A DNA stretch of 7,894 nt from Kiritimatiellia bacterium (lineage in GTDB: Bacteria > Verrucomicrobiota > Kiritimatiellia > RFP12 > DVOR01), in NCBI GenBank assembly GCA_900771325.1, contig CAAGNN010000102.1:1-7894 (forward strand), in the 5' to 3' direction. This document shows positions 1-5,682 of this stretch, piece by piece. The translations under genes were made by a program, and so were the position numbers. Numbering within the stretch: the stretch's first letter is position 1; each line of letters starts with the position of its first letter. Below the pieces are notes generated by a model. That model worked only from the letters and a program-made list of their open reading frames with translations, searched no databases and was not told the DNA's origin.

Positions 1-486
1 CGCAAGAAACCACGCAATGTCGTCATCTGCGCCCTAGCCCGCAAGATGGTCGCCTACGCCTGGCACATCCTGCAAGGCCACGTCACCCAACATCCCGACA
101 CCGAACGGCGCATCCTCCGCAAGTTCTTGCGCCTCGCGCACGCCTGCGGCCCGGACTTCCTCAAACAAGCTGGCTACAAAAACGGCACCCAATTAGCCCG
201 CCAACTCATTCGCCAGCTCCCCTGGACTCCACGCCCAGAAGCTACGGCCTCAGAAACGCCCCCAACGGAAACTGCCGCGTCCCCCCCCGTTACCCAACCC
301 CACACCACCGAGCGTCCCGCCACGAGCCCCGCCCCCAGCTCCAAGCGCGCCTCGCTTCCTCAGAAAGTAAACGCCTCTCCAACCCGATGCGAAGGGGCTA
401 CTCGCCCCCCCGCGCCCCCCTCGCTCCTACCCCCACAGACACACCTCACCAAGTGTAATCCCCAAAAGGAGACCATCCTGGCCTAA
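1..486 (+). CDS. C-terminal part of a probable IS110-family transposase, cut by the window edge
   Basis: The frame is open from base 1 and ends at TAA 484-486, so this is the 3' end of a longer gene; the ATG at 46 is internal. The first residues (RKKPRNVVICALARKMVAYA) resemble the end of the Transposase_20 domain of IS110/IS116 enzymes, where a basic stretch precedes an A-x-x-RK-[ML] helix. IS110 enzymes are DEDD recombinases that move circular intermediates, guided by an element-encoded RNA; the catalytic residues would lie outside the window. From about residue 75 the protein turns into a low-complexity tail rich in Pro, Thr, Ser and Ala, running to residue 161. This is longer than I expect for the family and may be read-through into flanking DNA after an end deletion. 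The element's right end could not be located. The family call rests on a short segment; the open frame itself is clear. Confidence 0.55.
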   Translation, partial: RKKPRNVVICALARKMVAYAWHILQGHVTQHPDTERRILRKFLRLAHACGPDFLKQAGYKNGTQLARQLIRQLPWTPRPEATASETPPTETAASPPVTQPHTTERPATSPAPSSKRASLPQKVNASPTRCEGATRPPAPPSLLPPQTHLTKCNPQKETILA

Positions 487-561
487 AAAGAAGTTGACAA
501 CATACATATTTGTCCTTTGTGGTTTCCTTCTGCGCGGCCTTAGCCGCTGCAAAAAAAGTGC

Positions 562-590
562 TTGCATTGGCGGAGCAAGTTTGGCATAAT
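562..590 (+). promoter_or_regulatory. Sigma70-type promoter of the tRNA-Gln gene
   Basis: A -35 hexamer TTGCAT (562-567) and a -10 hexamer CATAAT (585-590) are separated by exactly 17 bases. A run of seven A residues just upstream (551-557) could act as an UP element. The predicted transcript start near 597 lies about 14 bases before the mature tRNA, a usual stable-RNA layout. The match is direct; the activity is inferred. Confidence 0.75.
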
Positions 591-610
591 ACGCCGCGTT
601 TTCCGTTCAT

Positions 611-684
611 TGCCTCATGGTGTAACGGTAGCACAACTGACTCTGGATCAGTTTGTCAAGGTTCGAATCCTTGTGAGGCAACCA
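611..684 (+). tRNA. tRNA-Gln (anticodon CUG), CCA encoded
   Basis: The full cloverleaf is visible. The acceptor stem pairs TGCCTCA (611-617) with TGAGGCA (674-680). The D stem is GTG/CAC (620-622 with 632-634) around a GG-containing loop. The anticodon stem ACTGA/TCAGT (636-640 with 648-652) encloses loop CTCTGGA, with T33 at 642 and anticodon CTG at 643-645. The variable region has 4 bases. The T stem CAAGG/CCTTG (657-661 with 669-673) encloses TTCGAAT. The discriminator is A681 and CCA follows at 682-684. A CUG anticodon reads CAG, hence glutamine. All stems are fully paired, so the gene looks functional. It has its own promoter and a terminator 8 bases downstream. Confidence 0.96.
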
Positions 685-691
685 GTAGAGA

Positions 692-724
692 GGCTGTGGG
701 GTGCGCTCCGCGGTCTTTTTTGTT
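692..724 (+). terminator. Intrinsic terminator after tRNA-Gln
   Basis: Bases 692-701 pair with 706-715 in a continuous 10-bp stem with four G-U wobbles and a TGCG loop (702-705), followed at once by TTTTTT (716-721) and GTT. Placement 8 bases after the encoded CCA suits the end of the tRNA transcript. It ends only 3 bases before the ribosome-binding site of the Lrp-family gene. It therefore also stands between the tRNA promoter and that operon, and the wobble pairs may make it leaky. Confidence 0.85.
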
Positions 725-742
725 GTTAGAGGAGGCCGAGCG

Positions 743-1225
743 ATGGTCGAGGACCTGTTGGAGATTTTGCGTACGAACGCGAAGGAGTCGCCCGAGACGA
801 TGGCGAAGATGTTGGGGGTGGAGCTCAACGAGGTGGAGCGCGCAATCTCCAAGTTGGAGGCGCGGGGAATCATCCGCGGCTGGCAGGCGATTATCAACGA
901 GGATTTGGTGCCCCAGGAGCACGTGACGGCCGTCATCGAGGTGCGCGTGACGCCTGAGCGCGAGGGCGGCTTCAATCGCGTGGCCGAGCGGGTGGCGAAG
1001 TTCGACGAGGTGGAGGCGGCCTATCTGATGAGCGGCGGCTACGACCTGTTGCTCTTTGTGAGCGGGAAGAATCTGCTGGAAGTGGCGCGCTTCGTGAGCG
1101 AGAAGCTCTCGACCATCCACGGCGTGCTCTCCACCGCCACCCACTTCCGCCTGAAGACCTATAAGCAGAGCGGCGTGTTGATGGCCAAGCCGAGCGAAGA
1201 AGAGCGTCTGGTGGTGAGCCCATGA
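743..1225 (+). CDS. Lrp/AsnC-family transcriptional regulator
   Basis: A 160-residue DNA-binding regulator of the feast/famine family, which usually forms dimers or octamers and senses amino acids. Residues about 1-50 form the N-terminal winged helix-turn-helix (ETMAKMLGVELNEVERAISKLEARGII). Residues about 62-138 form the RAM ligand-binding domain, with the typical GGYDLLLFV core at 98-106. The ATG at 743 is chosen because AGAGGAGG (728-735) sits 7 bases upstream. A longer in-frame GTG at 701 lies inside the tRNA terminator and is rejected. The stop overlaps the next start by 4 bases (ATGA), indicating translational coupling to the aminotransferase. Pairing of an Lrp regulator with a transaminase recalls Bacillus AlaR-AlaT, so local control of that enzyme is likely, but the ligand is not readable from sequence. 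Confidence 0.92.
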   Translation: MVEDLLEILRTNAKESPETMAKMLGVELNEVERAISKLEARGIIRGWQAIINEDLVPQEHVTAVIEVRVTPEREGGFNRVAERVAKFDEVEAAYLMSGGYDLLLFVSGKNLLEVARFVSEKLSTIHGVLSTATHFRLKTYKQSGVLMAKPSEEERLVVSP

Positions 1226-2394
1226 GCGACCCGCGCCACCAGTATTTGGCCCGGCATATTGTCGACCTGCCCAAGAGTGGCATCCGGGAGTTCTTCGACA
1301 TCGTGAGCACGCGGCAGGGGGTCATCTCCCTGGCGATTGGCGAGCCGGACTTCGATACGCCCTGGCACATTCGCGAGGCGGCGATGTTCTCGCTCGAGCG
1401 CGGGGCCACGCACTACACGGGCAACGCCGGCTTGATGAGCCTGCGCGAGGCGATTGCCGCCTACGTCAAGCGCCGCTTCGGGGGGAACTACAACCCCGCG
1501 CGGGAGGTGTTGGTGACGGTGGGCGCCTCGGAGGGGTTGGATGTGGCGCTGCGCGCGATCCTGAACCCGGGCGACGAGGTGCTCTATCACGAGCCGTGCT
1601 TCGTCAGCTACGGGCCGGAGATCGCGATGGCCCACGGTGTGCCGGTGCCGGTGGAGACGCACGTGGAGGACAACTTCCGCCTCTCGGTGGCGGCGTTGGA
1701 GGCGAAGGTGACGCCGCGCACGAAGGCGCTCATCGTCAACTTCCCGAACAACCCCACCGGCGCGGTGCTCGAGCGCGAGGATGTGGAGGCTATCGCCCGG
1801 TTCGCGTTGAAGCACGACCTCTTCCTGATTTCCGATGAAATCTACGCCGAGCTCACCTGGGGCGGCAAGAAGCACGTCTCCTTCGCTTCCGTGCCCGAGT
1901 TGCGCGATCGGCTGATTTTGCACCACGGCTACTCCAAGGCCTGGGCGATGACGGGCTTTCGTATGGCCTATGTCTGCGCGCCGGAGTGGGTGATGGAGAC
2001 CATCCTTAAGATTCATCAGTACCAGATTATGTGCGCTTCCACCGCTTCGCAGTATGCCGCGTTGGAGGCGATGCGCCAGCCCGAGGAGGATATGGCCCCG
2101 ATGTTGCGCGCCTACGAGCAGCGGCGCAACTACCTGCGCGCGGCCTTCGCCGAGGCGGGCATCCCGATGCACAACCCCGCCGGCGCCTTCTACGCCTTCC
2201 CGCAGATTGCCAAGTTCGGCCTCTCGGCGCGCGAGTTCGCCGTGCGTTTGCTCGACGCCGAGAACGTGGCCGTCGTGCCGGGCACCGCCTTCGGCGCGTG
2301 CGGCGAGGGCTTTGTGCGCTGCTCCTACGCCACGGGCATGGAGCAACTCAAGGAGGCGGCTTTGCGTATCGGCCGCTTTGTCAAGACGCTGTAA
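1222..2394 (+). CDS. PLP-dependent class I/II aminotransferase, AlaT/PatA-like
   Basis: A 390-residue cytoplasmic fold-type I aminotransferase of normal length. PLP-site residues are in place: N177 in NFPNNPTG, D205 and Y208 in SDEIYAEL, and the Schiff-base lysine K239 in YSKAWAMTGFRMAY. R366 in GFVRCSYATG matches the arginine that binds the substrate alpha-carboxylate. The N-terminal ISLAIGEPDFDTP and HYTGNAG segments are also typical of the aspartate/alanine aminotransferase subgroup. Substrate specificity cannot be fixed from motifs; alanine or aspartate transamination is most likely because the gene is fused by a 4-base overlap to an Lrp-type regulator, as in the Bacillus alanine transaminase locus. 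A small deviation is GFRMAY where many relatives have G-[WY]-R-[IL]-G-Y. MalY-like C-S lyase activity is a less likely alternative. Confidence 0.93.
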   Translation: MSDPRHQYLARHIVDLPKSGIREFFDIVSTRQGVISLAIGEPDFDTPWHIREAAMFSLERGATHYTGNAGLMSLREAIAAYVKRRFGGNYNPAREVLVTVGASEGLDVALRAILNPGDEVLYHEPCFVSYGPEIAMAHGVPVPVETHVEDNFRLSVAALEAKVTPRTKALIVNFPNNPTGAVLEREDVEAIARFALKHDLFLISDEIYAELTWGGKKHVSFASVPELRDRLILHHGYSKAWAMTGFRMAYVCAPEWVMETILKIHQYQIMCASTASQYAALEAMRQPEEDMAPMLRAYEQRRNYLRAAFAEAGIPMHNPAGAFYAFPQIAKFGLSAREFAVRLLDAENVAVVPGTAFGACGEGFVRCSYATGMEQLKEAALRIGRFVKTL

Positions 2395-2403
2395 GGAGTG
2401 AGT

Positions 2404-3321
2404 ATGGCCCCCGTTGCCCCGAAGTCTGCCCCCCGCCGCCCCGCCGCCGCGCCCGCCGCCAAGCCGAAGATTGCCATCGTCACGCGCGATGAAGAGGGCA
2501 TCACCCTCCAGGACTTCCTCTCGGCCCGGCTGAAGGTGACCAAGCGCGCGGCCAAGGCGATGATCGACGCGCGCGTGGTGTGGGTGAACCGTAAGCTGGT
2601 CTGGATTGCCCGCCACACCCTCGCGCCTGGGGACAAGGTGGCCTTCGTGGTCCAGAAGAGCACGGGCGCCAAGCAGGATAAGAGCGCCGAGGAGCGGCCG
2701 CACATCCGCATCCTCTGGCAGGACGAGTGGTACCTGGCCGTCGACAAGCCCGCCGGCGTGCTCACCCAGGGGCGCAACTCGGCCGAGGAACTCCTGCGCG
2801 AGCAGGAGCACAACCGCGCCATCGCCGCCGTTCACCGCCTGGACCGCGAGACCTCCGGGGTAATGCTCTTTGCCAAGAGCGCCGAGGCGCTGGAGGCGGC
2901 CATCGAGATGTTCAAGACCCACCGGGTGGTCAAGTTCTATGCCGCCATCGCCGCCGGGGGCATTGAGCGCCAGGCCTCCACCCTCACCGAGACGCTCGAT
3001 GGCGAGCGCGCGGTCACCCACCTTAAGAAGCTGCAGTCCAACGCCGAGGCTTCCTTCCTTTCCCTGCGCATCGAGACCGGCCGCACCCACCAGATCCGCC
3101 GCCACCTCGCCGGCATCCGCCACCCGATTATTGGCGATCGCCAGTACGGCGTCAAGCAGGCCAACGACCCGCGTCTGCTCTCGGTGACCCGGCAGATGCT
3201 CCACGCCTCGGAGCTCGAGCTGCCGCACCCGATGATCCTCGGCCAGCACATCAAGGCCCACGCCCCCCTCCCCGCCGACTTCCGCTCGGCCCTCAAGCTC
3301 TTTGGGCTGGGCAAGCGGTAG
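2404..3321 (+). CDS. RluD-family RNA pseudouridine synthase with S4 domain
   Basis: A 305-residue enzyme that isomerises uridine to pseudouridine in RNA, probably ribosomal. After a Pro/Ala-rich basic leader (1-22), an S4 RNA-binding domain spans about 32-85, followed by the RluA/RluD catalytic domain (about 100-290). Visible motifs are DKPAG (114-118), the catalytic aspartate D147 in HRLDRETSG, and GRTHQIRRHLAGIRHPIIGD (226-245). The ATG at 2404 is preferred because AAGGAG (2393-2398) lies 5 bases upstream; the in-frame GTG at 2398 overlaps that site. The gene follows the aminotransferase by 9 bases and is probably cotranscribed. The family is certain, but which uridine is modified (RluC, RluD or another type) cannot be told. 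The stop lies 4 bases before the hairpin array. Confidence 0.92.
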   Translation: MAPVAPKSAPRRPAAAPAAKPKIAIVTRDEEGITLQDFLSARLKVTKRAAKAMIDARVVWVNRKLVWIARHTLAPGDKVAFVVQKSTGAKQDKSAEERPHIRILWQDEWYLAVDKPAGVLTQGRNSAEELLREQEHNRAIAAVHRLDRETSGVMLFAKSAEALEAAIEMFKTHRVVKFYAAIAAGGIERQASTLTETLDGERAVTHLKKLQSNAEASFLSLRIETGRTHQIRRHLAGIRHPIIGDRQYGVKQANDPRLLSVTRQMLHASELELPHPMILGQHIKAHAPLPADFRSALKLFGLGKR

Positions 3322-3325
3322 CGAG

Positions 3326-3556
3326 GCTCGCTGCGCTCGCGAGAGGAGCGCGGCTCTGCCGCGCGTGAAGTGGCGCGCTCTGCGCGCCGTGAGGAGTTCG
3401 CTCCGCTCACGCGAAGTGCGCCTAAGGCGCGTTTCCCAGTTGCTATTCACGCCGCGAAGCGGCACCTCTCGGCGCGCACCGCGCGCCACCCTCGCGCGCG
3501 GCTTTGCCGCGCACCTCACGCCGCCTTCGGCGGCACCTCACGCGAGCGTAGCGAGC
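3326..3556. repeat. Two-armed inverted array of ten mini-hairpins between convergent genes
   Basis: This gap carries ten short hairpin units, each with a 3-base loop. Units sit at 3326-3340, 3348-3364, 3372-3388, 3396-3410, 3418-3430, then 3451-3463, 3471-3487, 3496-3512, 3520-3534 and 3542-3556. Seven units have perfect 5-7 bp stems, for example GCGCGGC/GCCGCGC at the second and eighth and GGCGCGC/GCGCGCC at the third and seventh. Right-half linkers read ACCTCAC or close variants; left-half linkers read the complement (GTGAAGT, GTGAGGA), so the halves are inverted about a 20-base centre (3431-3450). The outer 21 bases (3326-3346 and 3536-3556) are inverted repeats matching at 19 positions. 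The array starts 4 bases after the pseudouridine synthase stop and ends 1 base before the pdxB stop. No T-tract follows, so it is not a classical terminator, though it could end or protect both convergent transcripts. I do not recognise the family. Confidence 0.85.
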
Positions 3557-3557
3557 T

Positions 3558-4751
3558 TCAGGCTTCGGAGGGGGGCACCACCACATTGAAGCCCAGGATT
3601 TCCAGCTTGCGGAGGAGGGGGGCAGAGGGGTGAGAGAGGACGAGGGTGGTGCCGTTGAAGAGGCGGCGGAGGGGGTAGTTCTTCCGTTGGAAGTCGAAGG
3701 CTTCGCGGCGGCCGGCGGGAGTGTCAGAGAAGGCCGCGCGGAAGCGGGCGCTGTCGCCCTCGATGTCGCAGGTGGCCTTGACGGCCTCGCGGAGGATGGC
3801 CTGGTCGGAGAAGTCCTCGCAGTTGAGGCGGAGGGAGGCGACGGGGGCGTCGGGGTAGGCGGGCAGGCGGCCGACGGGCTTGTCGAGGAAGTCGCAGGCG
3901 GCCTTGTAGACGGCCCAGGTGCCGTTGGCCTTGCCCTCGAAGGCGTGGCCGGCGATGTGCGGGGTGGTGAAGGTGGCAAGCATCGCCAGGCCGGGCTGGT
4001 AGTCCGGCTCGCCCTCCCAACAGTCGATGGCCGCGTCGGAGAGTTGCCCGGTGGTGAGCATCGCAGTGAGCAGGGCGTTGTCGCAGACGGGGCCGCGGGC
4101 GAAGTTGAGCAGCACAGCACCAGGCTTGACTTGGCGGACGATGGGGCCGGCGAAGAGGCCGCGCGTCTTGTAGGGGCCCTCGTTGGTGAGCGGGGTGTGG
4201 AAGGTGATGACGTCGGCCTGGCGCAGGAGCTCCTCGTAGGAGACGAAGTCGCGCGCCTGCCAATCACCGGCATCCTTGCGCGGCGGGTCGCAGCAGAGGG
4301 TGTGCATCCCCAGGACCTCCTCGGCGAAACGCTTGACGATGGAGCCGACGTGGCCCACGCCGACGATGCCCAAGGTGCGCTTCTCCCAGGAGATCTGCTG
4401 GCGCTCGGCAATGGCGAGGAGGGCGGCGACCACGTAGTCGGCCACGCTCTCGGCGTTGCACCCGGGGGCGGTGGCGACGGTCACGCCCAGCCGCGAGAGG
4501 GCCTCGAAGTCAAGGTGGTCGGTGCCAGCCACGCCGCTGCCGACGAAGCGGACGGGGGTGCCCTCGAGGAGCGCGCCGTCGATGCGGCAGGTGGAGCGGA
4601 CGAAGAGGAGGTCGCAGGCGGCGAGGTCCTCGCGCCGGATGTTGCGGCCATCGATGGCGCGGGCGCGGCCGAGGCGGCGAAAGAGCTTGTCGCCCAGGAG
4701 GAGATTGCGGTCGTAGAGGATCCGCGGCTTGGGGGAGGAGGTTTCAGCCAT
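3558..4751 (-). CDS. pdxB: Erythronate-4-phosphate dehydrogenase
   Basis: A 397-residue NAD-dependent enzyme that oxidises 4-phospho-D-erythronate in the DXP-independent (PdxA/PdxJ) route to pyridoxal phosphate. It follows the known PdxB architecture. An N-terminal half-domain carries VRSTCRID and GSGVAGTDHLD. The Rossmann domain has GIVGVGHVG (128-136) with D155 downstream as the likely NAD-ribose ligand. Diagnostic segments include APGCNAESV and TFHTPLTNEGPYKT. The catalytic triad is present with the family spacing: R219 (FARGPVCDN), E248 (WEGEPD) and H265 (TPHIAGHAFEGKA). The PdxB-specific C-terminal dimerisation domain runs from about 300 to the end, which separates it from SerA. The ATG at 4751 is chosen because the longer start at 4829 would extend 52 bases into hslO. 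The ribosome-binding site is weak (AAGG). It is the last gene of the minus-strand block, 26 bases after hslO. Confidence 0.93.
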   Translation of the reverse strand: MAETSSPKPRILYDRNLLLGDKLFRRLGRARAIDGRNIRREDLAACDLLFVRSTCRIDGALLEGTPVRFVGSGVAGTDHLDFEALSRLGVTVATAPGCNAESVADYVVAALLAIAERQQISWEKRTLGIVGVGHVGSIVKRFAEEVLGMHTLCCDPPRKDAGDWQARDFVSYEELLRQADVITFHTPLTNEGPYKTRGLFAGPIVRQVKPGAVLLNFARGPVCDNALLTAMLTTGQLSDAAIDCWEGEPDYQPGLAMLATFTTPHIAGHAFEGKANGTWAVYKAACDFLDKPVGRLPAYPDAPVASLRLNCEDFSDQAILREAVKATCDIEGDSARFRAAFSDTPAGRREAFDFQRKNYPLRRLFNGTTLVLSHPSAPLLRKLEILGFNVVVPPSEA

Positions 4752-4777
4752 AGTCAGAACCTTGGGGAGCGGCGGGT

Positions 4778-5668
4778 TCAACCGAGCGCCGCGACTTGTT
4801 CGGGGGTGATCGAGTAGCACTTGCCGCACATATGGCAGTAGATGTCGGTGGGCTTTCCGGCGGCGACCATCGCGGCACGCTCCTGCGCGGGCAACGAACG
4901 GAGCATCGCCAGGACGCGCTCGGCCGAGCAGCGGCAGCGGAAGCAGACGGTGTGGGTCTCAATCTCGCCCACGGGGTTGAGGCCCAAGCGCTTGATGAGC
5001 TCGGGGAGCGAGACGCCGGTGTAGAGCCAATCCTGCATCAGGCGCCAGTCGAAGCACTTGGCCAGGCGCTCGTACGCCTCGTCGGTCGCCTCGGGCGCGA
5101 AGTCGCACAAGACGGCGTGGGCGCCGGCCACATAGCCCTGGTCGCTCGAAGCCTCCAGCTGGCAGAGCGCGCGGCGCTGGAGGGAGGTGTTGAAGTATTC
5201 CTCGACGATGTCGGTGATGGTCAGGCGATCGGGGTAATCGAGGTTGAACTGCGCCACGGAGTCCTCCTCACCGGGGGCGGAGCGGATGATGGCGCAGGTG
5301 GCCTTGCGGCCGAGGGCGCGGTCGAAGAGCACCTCGCTGCTCTCGGGCGAATCGTCGAGCTGGGGCAGGACCTTCTGGCGGGTGTAGCCGCGGATTTCGT
5401 AGTTCGCGGTGCACTCGAGCGTGGCCCCGCCCAGCTGGCCTTCGGGCAGAAGCACGCGCAGGGAGGCCTTCTGCCCGGGCGCGTCGAGCAAGGTGCCTAG
5501 CAGCGCCATTGCGCCGACCAGCTCGGCCTGGACCACGCCGGCGATGGGCCCGCAGAGGTGGCCGCGCTCCAGCGCGCGGGCGGTATCGGTGACATTCGCG
5601 AAGGTCAGGCGGACCCCCACCTCGGGGTCATAGACCGACGCAATCGAGTCGAGAGAGTTAAGGATCAT
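4778..5668 (-). CDS. hslO: Hsp33 redox-regulated molecular chaperone
   Basis: A 296-residue cytoplasmic holdase that binds unfolding proteins during oxidative stress. In the reduced state a C-terminal zinc centre holds it inactive. The zinc motif is present as C245-x-C247 and C278-x-x-C281 (CRCS and CHMC), with about 30 residues between the pairs, as in the family. Two further cysteines flank the site, C242 and C284. The N-terminal domain shows expected features such as QAELVGAMALLGTLL and the YF segment of DIVEEYFNTS. Length matches known Hsp33 proteins (about 290). The start at 5668 lies 14 bases after the glycosyltransferase stop and has no strong Shine-Dalgarno match, so translation may be coupled to the upstream gene. 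Confidence 0.94.
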   Translation of the reverse strand: MILNSLDSIASVYDPEVGVRLTFANVTDTARALERGHLCGPIAGVVQAELVGAMALLGTLLDAPGQKASLRVLLPEGQLGGATLECTANYEIRGYTRQKVLPQLDDSPESSEVLFDRALGRKATCAIIRSAPGEEDSVAQFNLDYPDRLTITDIVEEYFNTSLQRRALCQLEASSDQGYVAGAHAVLCDFAPEATDEAYERLAKCFDWRLMQDWLYTGVSLPELIKRLGLNPVGEIETHTVCFRCRCSAERVLAMLRSLPAQERAAMVAAGKPTDIYCHMCGKCYSITPEQVAALG

Positions 5669-5682
5669 AGGCTAGGCGCGGG

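Noticed and set aside
494..499. Perfect TTGACA as a -35 element
   Set aside because: No -10-like hexamer lies 16-18 bases downstream; the better promoter is TTGCAT/CATAAT at 562-590.
534..547. GCGGC/GCCGC hairpin as a terminator for the transposase gene
   Set aside because: The stem is only 5 bp and is followed by A residues, not T, on the plus strand; no T-tract fits on the minus strand either.
701..742. GTG start for the Lrp-family gene at 701
   Set aside because: It lies in the terminator hairpin, has no ribosome-binding site and would add a leader not typical of the family; ATG 743 has AGAGGAGG at 7 bases.
1159..3519. A 786-codon open frame on the minus strand
   Set aside because: It is antisense to the aminotransferase and pseudouridine synthase, both with full motif sets. 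Its residues are the Leu/Arg/Gly/His-rich mix expected from a shadow frame in GC-rich DNA.
3326..3556. CRISPR array
   Set aside because: The units are not identical, the linkers are mostly 7 bases and conserved rather than unique, and orientation reverses at the middle.
3630..4817. A 395-codon open frame on the plus strand
   Set aside because: It is antisense to pdxB, which has its catalytic triad and NAD motif; the translation is a Gly/Ala/Val/Glu-rich shadow without domains.
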